Source: Pagrus major (lineage: Eukaryota > Chordata > Actinopteri > Spariformes > Sparidae). Taken from it: a stretch of DNA of 64,000 nucleotides. The notes under the pieces are model-generated. The model ran no database searches, was not told where the DNA came from, and worked only from the letters and a program-made list of their open reading frames with translations. Position 1 is the first letter of the stretch. Each line of letters opens with the position of its first letter. This document shows positions 27,601-43,480 of this stretch, piece after piece. The position numbers were made by a program, and so were the translations under genes. The stretch is from assembly GCF_040436345.1 (NCBI RefSeq), contig NC_133221.1, positions 16,985,165 through 17,049,164 on the forward strand, in the 5' to 3' direction.

Positions 27601-30338
27601 GCTGCAGTGTGAGCAGGAATCACATGACAGGAAGCCTGGAGGAGAGACGTAGGCTGGTGAAAGATGAGGCCAGCAAATTGCCATCCTACAATCTGGGGTT
27701 CTGTCACTGAGTTCATTACATTTTTCTCTCCAGAAGGGCGTTTTGTATTATTAGTATTCATATCCACTCTTGCCTTGAGTCGATGTGAGGTTACTGTACT
27801 GACAGAGACAAAGAGTTCTGCGATATGATCCGAGCTGCTCTCCCTGCCTCTTAATTACACCAGCAGATAATCGGCTCTGATGGAGAGACTGCTGCAACGG
27901 GAGCCGGGTCACTAAAAGTGCACACAAGTGCACTTTATCTTCATATTAAATGTGAGGCATCGGAGCTGCTGGAGGAGTTACTCAAGGGAAACTCGAACAC
28001 CTTATCTTCAAATCATTGTTTGCTTTGCACGGCTTAAAGTTCAGATGCATAAAACAGCAGTCATGTCGTAACTGATGACTCTTTAAAAATGATGAGTTCC
28101 TAATTTGCAAAAATATACATTACTGTTGGGCAATATATCAATATCATGTTGTTATTGTGATATGACACTATATATCGTCTTAGATTTTGGACATCATTAT
28201 ATCATAATATAGCGTAAGTGTTGTCTTTTCCTGGTTTTAAAGGCTGCTTTACAGGAAAGTGATGTCATTTTCTGAACTTACCAAACTGCTCTACTTGTTC
28301 TAATACTTGTCTTTACCCACTTAGCCATTATATCCACATTACTGGTGATTATTCATTAAAAAAATATCTCAATGTGTTAATATTTTGTGAAAGCACCAAT
28401 ACTCATCCTACAATACTGTCAAAAAATCAATCTTGAGGTTATTTGGCCAAACATATTGTGACATGATTTTGTCGCTGTCTCTGTAGTATTTTACAAATGC
28501 ACAAATGCAAAACCAGATAGGAAAACGACATACCTTATTCAGCCACTCCACTTTTTCCACATCTGGAAAGTTGACCTGTGGACAAGTAATATTGGTTAGG
28601 CATGAGCTCAAATACAACACAGCAGTGCAAAATGACCTCCAGCTCTGTGCAGAGAAGTTAAAATACCCGAGACGCTTATTTTAGTAACATTTTTCTGAGC
28701 ATGTGGAACAAGCTGAAATCAGTAAAGTCATAGTTGTAACGCACTTTTAAGAACATGGCTAGTTTTACATTAGAGAGGAGTATTTCTACTTAATCAAACC
28801 ATTTTCCCAGTTCTGTACCTATAAAATGTAAAATGCATCTCTATCTCACTCTATTATTAGTAGAGAGAGAACACAGGCTTGAAAACTTGAAAAGCTCATT
28901 TGGTTCCTACCAGGAGACATGCGCATCAGCATTTCCTCCAAACCACAGAGACAGAGCCAGTCACACTTTACAATAAGCATACAAATCCTAATGGATGACT
29001 AATGCATGATTTATAATGACTTAATGCGTGAATTAATCCAGGATGTATAATGAATTCCTGGTGCTCAGCATTCACAAATGATCAACACACAATGAATGTT
29101 AATTCACCGTTACTTCATGCACTCATTTTTATACTCTGCCATGAAATCAAAGTATTACGTTACTAAATCGAATCAATTAGATCCATGAAGTGTGAATTAA
29201 TCACAACAAGTCACAGTAACTTGATCATCTTGAGCAATTGGGCAATTCATCATTCATCCTGCATTCATACATGCTTCAAATAGTCATGAGTCATTACTCT
29301 AGTATATGATTTGTACCCTTATTATAAAGAGTTACCATTAAGTCTATCTGCACACACACACACACACGTGCACACACACAGTTCATTCTCTCTCCCTCTC
29401 TATCCAGATATGGTGGTCCTGGTTACAGCCTCTGCTCTGCTCTGAAGGATGTTTACCAGTCATCAGGTTTTTGGAGCCAGATAAGGTCAGTGGCAGCTCT
29501 ACTGTGGTGAAACAGGAAGAGGAAACACACAGAGAGATTTCTCTTTTGCTAGATATTTTTCTTTCAATATACGCATGGATTTAACAATCTACTCAATGTA
29601 AGCTGTCCTCAATATTCCTGTCATTCTTTCCTCTGCAAAAATCTCATCTGGCATGTTAATTCACAGGCCTCGGTATGGCAGCAGTTCAGACTAATTCCCC
29701 AGGCACTGCACATGAGGAATGTCTAAATATGGGGCTGGTCAGGGACAGGAGGAAAATATTGTGAGCAGAAAGGAGAGTCATGCACATTATATGAGGATTT
29801 CCATGAAGCAATCTCCCCGTCATTTTGCGCGTAATTGTGATCGTTTTAAGAAATCTGGAGGTTCAAAACAAATGACTGTAATGAGTAAAATGCATGTAAA
29901 GAGCATATGACAGGGATGCAGAGTGGCTGAGATGCAGCTCAAGTTCTGCACGACAGATGTTGCAGATGTGACAGGTGATACAAACTGCAGAGAATGACCA
30001 GTTCTTACCCAGGGAGGCAGATCCCTTTTGGTCCTGAAGACGTTTTCAGTGGTGAATTTCCTCTCGTTCTCCAGGAGGTACATAGCAGACTTGAGCCTCA
30101 TCACTTTCTCCAGCCGACTGTGTTTCCATCCCATGTAGATCATCAGACCGAACAGGACTACGCTGATACTGAAGCCATAATACCCGGCCAGGTACACAGG
30201 TAGAAGAGCACCCAGGCATTTTCCAAACGACCACAGCACACTGACTGCGCGTTCACCGGGGGGGTGGCTCGGTAAGGCCGCCGAGGCAGGGACCGTCGTG
30301 CCTCTGCCCATGCCAGGCTCTGCATCCGCGGCTGGCAT
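13482..30338 (-). CDS. esyt1: Extended synaptotagmin-1 (ER-plasma membrane tether), complete, 31 exons
   Basis: E-Syt1 sits in the ER through an N-terminal hairpin, carries lipid in its SMP domain and binds the plasma membrane through C2 domains in a Ca2+-dependent way. Thirty-one exons join in frame to give 1082 aa (human about 1104): ER hairpin about residues 31-72, SMP about 111-307, C2A 308-440, C2B 441-575, a Gly/Pro-rich linker 576-637, C2C 638-770, C2D 771-904, C2E about 947-1082. C2A has Ca2+-site aspartates at 324, 336, 383 and 385, and C2C has the matching ones at 654, 666, 713 and 715. C2B and C2D lack this set, as in the family. The start is the first ATG of exon 1; Met10 is a possible alternative. 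The neighbours rpl41 and fmnl3 are on the same strand. Odd points are the TG-repeat acceptor of exon 10 and the non-consensus exon 16 donor. Confidence 0.95.
15493..18468 (-). other. esyt1: esyt1 coding exons 18-25 (C2C and C2D)
   Basis: C2C exons are 18292-18468, 18127-18209, 17966-18014 and 17793-17882. C2D exons are 16210-16305, 15936-16007, 15755-15841 and 15493-15639. Lengths are 177, 83, 49, 90, 96, 72, 87 and 147, the same series as exons 9-16 except the last, which is 150 there. C2C keeps KGKSDPY and DKDIDQDDFLGR, the Ca2+-binding loops. Phases also match between the two blocks. Confidence 0.93.
17423..17677. mobile_element. TTAA-flanked miniature element in esyt1 intron 21
   Basis: TTAAAGCAAC at the left end and its exact reverse complement GTTGCTTTAA at the right end bound a 255-bp segment without coding capacity. 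TTAA at both edges fits the target site of piggyBac- or Kolobok-type transposons. The right half shares the block GGGGGC...TTCTACATAATG with the longer TTAA elements elsewhere in the window, so it may be a diverged relative. Confidence 0.6.
18563..18748 (-). other. esyt1: esyt1 coding exon 17 (linker between C2B and C2C)
   Basis: A single 186-nt, phase-0 exon encodes residues 576-637. It starts VLWLSED, then becomes Ser/Pro/Gly-rich, and ends HTTPDPEFATE, close to the human HTTPDSQFGTE. It lies exactly between the two duplicated C2 exon blocks. Confidence 0.9.
21582..21612. repeat. (CA)n microsatellite abutting the esyt1 exon 10 acceptor
   Basis: About 15 CA units on the plus strand read as TG on the esyt1 transcript. 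The last repeat base is one base from the acceptor AG (21580-21579), so this repeat occupies the place where a polypyrimidine tract would normally be. Confidence 0.97.
21744..22284. mobile_element. TTAA-flanked miniature element in esyt1 intron 9
   Basis: A 541-bp segment begins TTAAAGAAGACCTATAATGC and ends GCATGATATGTCTCCTTTAA. The ends are imperfect inverted repeats and both carry TTAA. The internal phrase near 22220-22255 (TATTCTAGTAGTAACCCAAA) is one I associate with a common fish repeat. No transposase is encoded. Confidence 0.72.
26620..26900. repeat. Teleost interspersed repeat in esyt1 intron 3-4 region
   Basis: The phrases GTAACGATTGCGATGTTGATTG, TTGGCCATATCGGGATTTTGAT and TTTTGTGCAGCCCTT (a GGGCTGCACAAA end on the other strand) match a hAT-like family I know from fish genomes. 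It lies between esyt1 exons 2 and 3. The left boundary is not clear. Confidence 0.5.
28117..28490. repeat. Teleost interspersed repeat next to esyt1 exon 2
   Basis: The segment runs from GTTGGGCAATATATC through GTCTTTTCCTGGTTTTAAAGG and GCCATTATATCCACATTACTG to TTTGTGAAAGCACCAAT and a decayed end near 28490. I recognise this order as a widespread percomorph repeat with ATATCG-rich ends. It ends about 45 bp from the esyt1 exon 2 donor. Confidence 0.6.
30009..30338 (-). other. esyt1: esyt1 coding exon 1 (N-terminus and ER membrane hairpin)
   Basis: The exon has 330 nt from ATG (30338-30336) to the phase-0 donor GTAAGA. It encodes 110 residues: a short Ala/Pro-rich start, two hydrophobic segments (SFGKCLGALLPVYLAGYYGF and SISVVLFGLMIYMGW) that form the ER hairpin, then the conserved KRDLPPW that leads into the SMP domain. 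Confidence 0.93.
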
Positions 30339-30720
30339 CGCAAGATCCGTTTAACTTCACTGGCTCGACCTGGCTTTCGATCGCCACTGAAGTCTTACCA
30401 CCGCTGTGCTCCAGAAACCATCGAGAAATCAGCGATAAACTGCGGGTTTCGCTCGGTTAGATCATGATCACGGCTCCTCTCCCCTTCAGTTCCGCAGGGC
30501 ACTGAAAAGAGTCTATTCCGTGTTTCATTGACGTGTGAGGCAGCTTCTCTCTCACAGCAGGGCTGGCAGAGACCAGGACCTGTGAGGGCGGGCTCTGCTT
30601 CAAGCCCTCCTTCACATGAAACCCAGTAGAAACACAAACCCAGAATTAACTTGGAGCGTCACGCACAGGCTGACTCGGGCGGAGCGAATTGCGGCCGATG
30701 TACAAAGTGACTGACTGTTT
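30339..30720 (-). promoter_or_regulatory. esyt1: esyt1 5' UTR and likely promoter
   Basis: The sequence upstream of the esyt1 ATG is rich in CpG dinucleotides compared with flanking DNA. The GC-rich character continues into exon 1, as in a CpG-type housekeeping promoter. No TATA box is evident. Confidence 0.4.
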
Positions 30721-33700
30721 ATTTAAGACCCGTTTTTCTTTCAGAATGAAATCATCAGCACCACGTCAACTAATGGACCCGCTACGCCCACTGTCACAGT
30801 GCACAAGCCGCTCAACCCGTTATCTCTTTTTACACAACCGGATTAAATCCTGCTGTGTGCGCAAGCGCTCCTCTTCACTGCAGCAGCTTCTATTAGACAG
30901 CATGAGAGCGCCAACAGGTCCGCTGACAGAAAGGTGTATGACTGCTCCATCTAGCCACCTATAGATCAGCTGCCGTGCAAGATACACGCGGCACACTCGT
31001 GATATCACCAGGATGCGCCGTTTTTACGCACCAGTGAACTGAAAGTCTGTCGTCTGTCGTTCATGTGCGCCTCAGCATCGTTTAGGCCTGAGCTTAGCAA
31101 CCGGAACAGACCAGGTATAAATCCCTCTCTGGTTGCCTGGATGCAGCCAATTAGCTGTATTTGCCCACAGAGGTGAAGAGTTAGATGTTTCTCTCACAGA
31201 TACATCAATACGCAGACATGCAGTGAGTCAGGCAGCAGCAACACAGGTCGTTATAGTGCATACAACATGAGAGTCACAGGAAATGGTAACAATAATGCAC
31301 ATATGTTCTTATGTAGCCTATGTGGTTAAAATATAGATTTTTGAGATGCCATCGTGAGGTATGAGATTCAATATGTTTATTTCTAGAATTTGGAATCGAA
31401 CATTTATGTAGGACACAGATGTGAATGTGGATAAAAACAACCTCCACACATCCTGGAAACTACACTAACCATTCTCTCGACAGAGCTCAGTTTATAACCT
31501 ATTACATTTGTAGGCTGTATTTGATATGTATGCTTGTTCCCTTCTTTTACTCCAGCTGCTGTCTTTCATTAATATAGATTAAGTATTTTCATATTGAACA
31601 TAGGCTGGGTATTTTTTTATATCTTTGAATAAAACAAGGCATCATATTATATCAGAATTTTGTTATCAGAAAGAAATCTTCTCTTGATTCTTGAGATTCT
31701 TCATATACAGTTAATTTGCTTTAATCCATTAAAGGGGGAGTTTATGAATTTTAATTTCCATATACAGATTTAACATGTGTTGGACAGATAATGAAAGCTA
31801 AAACATCCCATTACCTGATATTAAATTACTTTGCATTTAAAACATAAGAAGTCACACAGATCACAGTTGCCAGAATGTGGAACGGCTCCTCACATGCCTC
31901 TTTTGTTGACACAGTAAACCTCCAAACTGGTACCACAATGTGTTGTCTCTGTGGTTTGCACCTGACTGTGTTTATCAAGTATAGTGATATTTCCCTGGAA
32001 GAAAATAAACGTGTAGCATCATCTTTCTGTCCTGTCTTAGGTGTCTTTTTCTCCCGGATGTAACAGGACTCCAGAGATTCCTTTAATGAGATTGATTGAA
32101 AACTGGTTTCACTGGTCACAGTGACCTGAGAAATATGAAATGCCTCTCGGCCACACATTGCAACTATAACCCACATTTGTTCACATGTTAAGAAAGGACT
32201 TCAACAGTAAGGAACAAGCATATTTCAATAAACTACCACATGATTTAATATCAGCAATGATAAACAGGCATGACTAATGAAATCAGCAGTTTTGTTCTCC
32301 TTTGGGGAGAAGCAGAAGTAACAGTCACAAGATGATCAGGCTCATCTCCAATGCTGACATGATAAATGGTGGAGGAAGTAGTCAGATCATTCAAATACTC
32401 GTTAAAGTTAAAGTTAAAGTTAAAGTATGTCTAATCAGGAAAATGAAAGTAAAAGTCCTCAAGACAGAAAGCTGTCCCTTGTGACTGTTATACTATAACA
32501 TATTATGTCATTACAATAGTATTACTCATGCAATAATGTAGGAGTGTTATTGGTTGAGGTGAAGCTAATTTTGTAGTATTTTTTTTTACAGGACTGCAAC
32601 CAATGATTATTTCATTATGGATTAACCTGCTGGTTATTTTTGTAATTAGTCTAAGATTGTTAGATTGTTTAGTTTGTAAAAATTCAGAAAATAGCAAGAA
32701 ATGCTGTCACAATACTATTTTATTGGCATAGAAGTAGGAAGTGGCATGAAAAGAGTCATGTAAATTAAAAGTAGCTCAATTTGTACTTAAAACAGAAACT
32801 GCTAACTAGACTCTTGTAGTTTTATAATATAATAATGTGTATTAATTTTTTATGATACTGGTGTTCATAATGGTGATAACTGCACAGAATATTCAGCATT
32901 ACTGTAATGCAAAGAGCATAAACAACGTCATCTACTGAACATTTTAAGTGGCTGCAATAGCAAACTCAGCAGAATGAGTTTATTTGGATGTTCCTCAGTT
33001 ACCTTTGAGGTGCAGGAGCAACATAGAAAGTTAAGCTTTGAAAAGCAAGACAAAGTTTAGTCATCTGTTGGATATGTTTTTTCAATAATACCAAGTCGGT
33101 TAAGAGTCCCCGACCTTTCCACCCTGTCTATTTTATCTTCTTTAAATGTTCAGTATCCTGAAAGTTCATGCTGCTTTCACTGGCCAACACAGAGTAGGCA
33201 TATTTGGTCGGTGCCCTTTAAGCTGCATCGGTTATTTTGCCTGGACTACACCCTCCAGTTAGATAAGGTCACTGCTAAGAGTGGAAATCTGAAGCTCCGC
33301 CAGATAACACTTAATTCAACAGCATCAGGGAAGCTCAGGAAACAAAGAGACCATAGTTCAAGATGATGTTACTGTGCACTGACGCATCAGACACATTTCT
33401 CTGTGTGTCTTCCAAATCCAGATAATGACCACTTCAGGTTCAGGTGAAATGTGTCCTTTGGGACGCAGTTATGGGGCCGATTTTTGTCCCCTATTTAGAA
33501 AATATACTGTAAAGTAGATTACACTATATTTTATTGTGCCATAACTCTTCTGCCTTGAAAAAGGAAGTATTTTTGTGTTGTAATGTATTAAATATAACAC
33601 CAGTATCAGAATTCTCTTAGTTTTAGACTGGGGTGTAACTGCAGAGAATGAAGTTGTAGAAAAGGACGCTCTCCTCTTTAATAGTGTTTTCCAGCAACAG

Positions 33701-34904
33701 CCTGATTATAATCACCTTGGCTAAGGACATCATGAATTATTGAGCTGTCTTGAAGGGTAAAAACAAGATATATTAGTGAGTTGTTTGTTGTGAGCGAGCT
33801 CTGTGCAAAGGTTACAGCGTTCACACCCCCTCTGAAGTCATGGGATGTGGGTTGAATGTGAATGTTTTTTACAGGTAAGTTTGCCTACAACTATCTGTCA
33901 CAGACGAGTGTGCAAGTCAGTCAGATTCAAAATGTTGCCAACTTTTTGTACTTAAACTTGAATATTTACATTTCTGACATTATACTCTATACTACTCAAG
34001 TATTAATGTATTATTGTAAAAGTACTTTGACTCCACTAAAAGTGCTTTAGTTTACTTTGTTCGCAGATTAACATTTTGCATAAAAAGCTTAAAAAATACA
34101 ATGTTGCAGAGTAAATTCAAGAAACTGTATAAAGTACTTCAAATTATCTCCACTTCCACAACATTAAGTTTACACAACAGTAATAAGGCTCACATGCATT
34201 GAGAAAGGGACTGTCCTACATTCTCCATATTGAGAATACTTACCAGTTTTATCCAAGTTAAAATTTTAATGTGGGTAATTTTCATGTAATTGAGTATTTC
34301 TACACTAAGGTAAAGCCACTAGTATTGAATTTGAATACTGCATTTCTCTTCCAATAAACTAGAGTTGCTTGGTTTAGGGAGTTCTGTAATGGCCTTTTCA
34401 TGACAAAAGCACAGGTGTACCTAATGACAATAGCTCTGTGAAAGTCTTTTTCCACAGCAGACATTTTGGCTTGTCAAAACAGGAACATAAGTTTGACCAA
34501 TAATGTTAACGATGGCTCCAAACCCTTAATTATTGAAGGAAGTCTGGTCAATGAGCATCAACAATACCAGAGCCCTGAGGCAAGCTCAACTACATGGAAT
34601 GAAGCCAATGTTAGATTTTACACCTGTGCTTGCCTGGCGCTCAGTCAAAATGTCTGCCGTGAAGCGGGTCTTTTGCATTGACCCAACATGCACATGAATC
34701 ACGGCCCCGAAACCAAAGCAGCTAAATGAAAATCAGCCATTAATGTGTTCGATTTAAAGCGTTTTGATTCAGGCTGCTTGAAGAGCTCAAGACCACCTGT
34801 TAGAGGCCAGACACCACTTCCAATGAGTTTATAAACATTACACCCACTATAAAAACTGAAATTTTCTGTGAATGCAAAACACCATGTAAAAAATACCCTG
34901 CACA
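30721..34904. other. Intergenic stretch between esyt1 and rpl41
   Basis: No gene was found. In human, ZC3H10 lies at this position, but no long open frame with CCCH zinc-finger spacing occurs here. The stretch holds a GTTAAA tandem (four units) near 32401-32426, two interspersed-repeat fragments (32355-32480 and 32585-32715), and at 34446-34690 a block that may be another repeat. Confidence 0.5.
32355..32715. repeat. Two teleost repeat fragments
   Basis: At 32355-32480 the phrase GGTGGAGGAAGTAGTCAGATC, followed by GTCTAATCAGGAAAATGAAAG, belongs to the same family as 46922-47340 and 62890-63120. At 32585-32715 the phrases ACTGCAACCAATGATTATTT and AATTCAGAAAATAGC resemble the family at 41520-41700 and 58180-58330. 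Confidence 0.55.
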
Positions 34905-34925
34905 TTATTTTTTTAAACCAAAACT

Positions 34926-34931
34926 TTTAAT
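34926..34931 (-). terminator. rpl41: rpl41 poly(A) signal (ATTAAA)
   Basis: ATTAAA on the minus strand lies about 250 nt after the rpl41 stop. The 3' UTR upstream of it contains GGGACATTCTGGAC, a phrase very close to one in the human RPL41 3' UTR as I remember it, which supports this as the transcript end. Confidence 0.65.
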
Positions 34932-35182
34932 CAAAGTATAAACAAAAAAACAAATGACAAAAGTCGAGGAATTAAGAACAAAGAGTCCAGAATGTCCCAG
35001 AGGAAAAGCCTGTCATCCAGCAGGTCTTGAATCAGCTCTCCAGCATCATTCAGCTGCCTCAGGTTGATATGGGGGGCCACTGGCCTCAGACTTGACACCG
35101 GGAGGGTCCTGGGTCTCCAGCTGAGCTCACCGGTCTGGTTGTTGGCAACACGTGTCGTCACAGCCATGGCGGAGAGGACAGC

Positions 35183-35604
35183 TTACTTGGACCTCTGCCT
35201 CATCTTTCTCCTTTTGCGCTTCAGCCTTTACGATTATGACAAAAACCAGTCAGCCAAAACATTTATAAGCACTATTTAAGAAGAAAAATAAATACTACAT
35301 CGTGACGGCAAAACACGAGCTATACAATCTTACCTGCGCATGCGCTTCTTTCTCCACTGTGAAAGAGAAAAACAACGTTAAATTACTTTCACGTTTAATT
35401 CATGCATTTGTGAAAAACACACGGATGTGTCCAGCTGAACTGGAATATACATTACACATGGCAAAACACGGTATTTTGTAGTTTACTGCTAATGCGCGTG
35501 CTGTGCTAGCCAGCCCGTCGACTGGCTAGCTAGCAAATGTTAGCACCACAGGGAACTATAATTATTTGATCATACAGACATTAAACACAAACCTTAGCCC
35601 TCAT
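35183..35604 (-). CDS. rpl41: 60S ribosomal protein L41 (eL41)
   Basis: eL41 is the smallest ribosomal protein, a single basic helix in the large subunit near the intersubunit bridge. Three coding exons, 35593-35604, 35334-35356 and 35183-35225, give 78 nt, i.e. 25 residues plus TAA, which is the exact length of the vertebrate protein. The residues are almost all Lys, Arg and Met: MRAK, then WRKKRMR, then the RLKRKRRKMRQRSK end, matching eL41. Splice sites are GT/AG throughout; the last acceptor is CGTAAAG|GCTGAAG. A non-coding first exon upstream is indicated by a donor near 35710-35716. It lies between pa2g4 and esyt1, as in human. Confidence 0.95.
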
Positions 35605-35739
35605 GTCGAATACGGGAGGCTGAAAGCAGAAGGGAAAAGATGAAAGATTAGTTGGATTTATTTCAAAAGACCATGATTAACTTGGATTCTGATACCAACA
35701 GCTACACTCACGTACCGACTGCTAAGGAATCGTCTCCAC

Positions 35740-35774
35740 GAAGGACGTCATAATGCGGCGACGTGTTATTTATA
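35740..35774 (-). promoter_or_regulatory. rpl41: rpl41 core promoter: TATA-like box and TOP-like start
   Basis: TATAAATA lies at 35774-35767 on the minus strand. About 25-30 bases downstream is TGACGTCCTTCG (35750-35739), whose CCTTC could be the C-plus-pyrimidine start (5' TOP) used by ribosomal protein mRNAs. TGACGTC is also a CRE-like site. The downstream donor and the polypyrimidine-rich acceptor (CTTTTCCCTTCTGCTTTCAG) just before the ATG fit the usual non-coding exon 1. Confidence 0.55.
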
Positions 35775-37735
35775 TGGTATGTGTACGTCAATTTGATTGG
35801 ACCGTTGTGAAACATGGGAAATGTAGTTTTCTACAAGGTAATCCGAACACAGAAAGTTCTTGGTGAAGTACAAGACTGTTACTGTAGCTTTTAAAGCCCA
35901 TTTCTCTATTATACATTATTTGTATATTACTGGGCACATGAAGAGCAGATGTCGCAGGTCCTGTAATAAGATGATTATATTCAAGTACAGAATTTTACCA
36001 CATAAAATGTATACCTGTGATTGGTGATACTTAATTATTTAATACATTTTGTCACATATTGTCTCTTTACATCTTGTGACCAGGACCTCAGCTAACATTA
36101 AGAACACGTAGTAATTTTTTTCCCCACTGAAATCAGGCATTATTCTCAGAAATAAGGCGAATTAAGTGTCCAACAAGTGCAAGCCAAGTTAGTTGCAATA
36201 TAAAATTAAGATAATACAACTTTAGAAATGAGCAGTACAAGAATTAAAACAGAAAAAAACATTGATACGTTTTGGAGAAGTGGAACACAATGACATACAA
36301 AATGATATACCGAATGATGAACTGACCTGACCGCTATTGGGCTGTGATTTACTTTATTATTAAATTTATTTTTCTTCCTTTTCTTTTCCTCTCTTTCCCT
36401 GCTTTTTTTTTTACTAAGTGCATACATATATTTTGTTGTTGGTGCTGTTTCTGTGTTTTGATTGCAATGCTGTGCTTGAATTTTGTATGGATTTGTTTTC
36501 TTCCTTAAAAAAGTCAATAAAGTATTGAAGTGGAAAAAAACCCCAGAAAACACGGGATTAGAACCAGTCATCACCCTCAAACAGATTGACTAGTTTTAAC
36601 AAATGGAGTAAATTATTAAACAATTCTGAGAGATTATTTGCATCAGTAATGTGTATGAATAATAGTAAAACTGAACACTGAACTGTTTTCAGTGGATGTA
36701 GGTGAGTTCAGATTTTTAACCTAGGGCAATTTAAAAAGCATATGCATTGTGGGTATTCAGATAGCTAATTTGCAGTATTTTCAGACCTTTTACAAAATTA
36801 CTGCAAGAAATATTTTGCTTCAGCATTTTCCTCCAAATTATCTTTGCAGCAGCACTGAAGGCTTTGAAAATGTATGTAGACCTTCATGTTGGAAAATAAC
36901 AATTACATGTTACCTGAAAAAATAAATTACGTAGACTCAAAATAAACTTTTTCTAAGGGTGATAAGGGGCGACAACCCCTAAAATCCAGGCTTCAGCCCT
37001 CTCTGTAACAAGCAATTCTATGTTTGTTGAACCTGTTGCTAGTTGTGTTTCTCTCACAAGTACCTGATCTGGCTTTTGATAAATGTGGTGCAATGACAGT
37101 AAAATAAATTGGGATCATGAAATCATGAAAAAACACACATTTTCACTCATCAGGACAAAGCTGAATACACACAGTCCAAAAAACTCAACACAAGTGATGT
37201 CAGGTGGCTTTTTAATGTTTCCAAAAATAGTCTCTGAAACTGGGATTTGTTTTACAAAAGCATCCATATATCTAACAGGTATGGACTTCTTATGTAAACA
37301 CAGACTGTCAGACTCAGTGGTGGCACCAGAAGACTGAATGCTGAACCCTTGGCAGGAGTTAAGACCATCCACAACTGAGAAAAAGGAAGTATGTTTTTTT
37401 TTTTACTAGTTAAATAACTCAACCGGTAGGTCTTACAACATCAGTTTTAGAAATTGTTAGCTGAGTGACCTACAGTAGATGCCTAGAAGTATACACAATG
37501 TACTAGTAGACGGACCTAAGACAGAGCAGTATAAATGCAGTAATTATGCTGAATTCAACAGTAATGAAGACTAATGATGTCATGCTTATAACTTGTGTGC
37601 CCACGACAAGTTAACACTTGTTTCAAAAAGGCATGGCTATAGGTTTATGACCTCAAGGAAGTTATCAGAATGCCACACAATTACACTGACACAGTACTGT
37701 GCATTCATCATCCTCGGCCGCTCTGTCAAACTCAT
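35775..37735. other. Intergenic stretch between pa2g4 and rpl41
   Basis: No coding exon was identified. One 124-codon open frame at 36206-36580 (minus) is low-complexity and has no splice context. A second possible pa2g4 poly(A) signal, ATTAAA, is at 37216-37211. Confidence 0.45.
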
Positions 37736-37741
37736 TTTATT
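37736..37741 (-). terminator. pa2g4: pa2g4 poly(A) signal (AATAAA)
   Basis: AATAAA on the minus strand lies about 355 nt after the pa2g4 stop. It is followed by a GT-rich stretch (TGTGTCAGTGTAATTGTGTG) at the usual distance for a downstream element. Confidence 0.6.
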
Positions 37742-38095
37742 TTCCTTATCTTTCACTACAGTTATCGTGGAGAAAGGGACGAAGGCTCAAGGTCAGTCGA
37801 ATGGTTAAATGTTCCAGTGAGTTAATGCCCTTGCACAAAATATCCTCTCATGTAGCAGAATTGGGTCCACTAAGAGAAGAAGGCTGTCTCAAGGACAATG
37901 AGATTTACTAGGGACGAACATGTGTGTGTGTTTTAGGTGGAGTGACAGAATTTAGGAGCAGCATCATCCCAGACTGACATCAGTTAGATTCAGAGGTATT
38001 CACAGCGGCTATGACCGCAAGTGCCTCGGACAGCTGGGACAGAAGGATTTGTGACGTCTGTTCTTTGGGTCATCAGATGTCTTGTCGAGAGAAAT

Positions 38096-43229
<5,134 letters not shown>

Positions 43230-43480
43230 GTTGGCAGTGTGTCCTCGAAGTCAGAGTAACTTTTTTTCCCCGGCGGGTGTCAGTCACTCACAGGATCGAC
43301 CACGCTGCTCTCTGCGCCGGCCCGCCCGACTCCGGCTGCCAGCCTACGATCACTAGAGCCCGCCCGCTGCCAAAGACACACTGCGCAGTCAAGATGGTTC
43401 ACGGACCTCGCGCGTTGCGTTGAGCGTAGCACCCGAAAAAGGCAAGGATTATATTTAAAATCATACCAGGACATTTAAAA
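43230..43480 (-). promoter_or_regulatory. pa2g4: pa2g4 5' UTR and likely promoter
   Basis: The sequence is GC-rich, with GC-box-like GGGCGGG on the minus strand (CCCGCCC on plus) near 43360 and again near 43322, and frequent CpG. This is typical of a housekeeping promoter. No TATA box is seen. Confidence 0.5.

Larger units (their letters stand above)
22970..28575 (-). other. esyt1: esyt1 coding exons 2-8 (SMP lipid-transfer domain)
   Basis: Exons are 28534-28575, 25909-26043, 25601-25674, 25293-25365, 25109-25198, 24941-24996 and 22970-23090. They encode residues 111-307, including FPDVEKVEWLNK, WPFVGQYLEKLL, VILEPLIGDVPLVGA, LDINWTGLTNLLDIPG and MSDTMIMDAIASHLVLPNR. These are signature segments of the SMP domain, which carries glycerolipids between membranes. 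Exon 2 is only 42 nt. Introns here are the largest in the gene and hold several old repeats. Confidence 0.94.

Noticed and set aside
36206-36580. 124-codon minus-strand frame between pa2g4 and rpl41
   Set aside because: Lys/Glu and hydrophobic low-complexity stretches from A/T-rich DNA, with no splice sites or known family.
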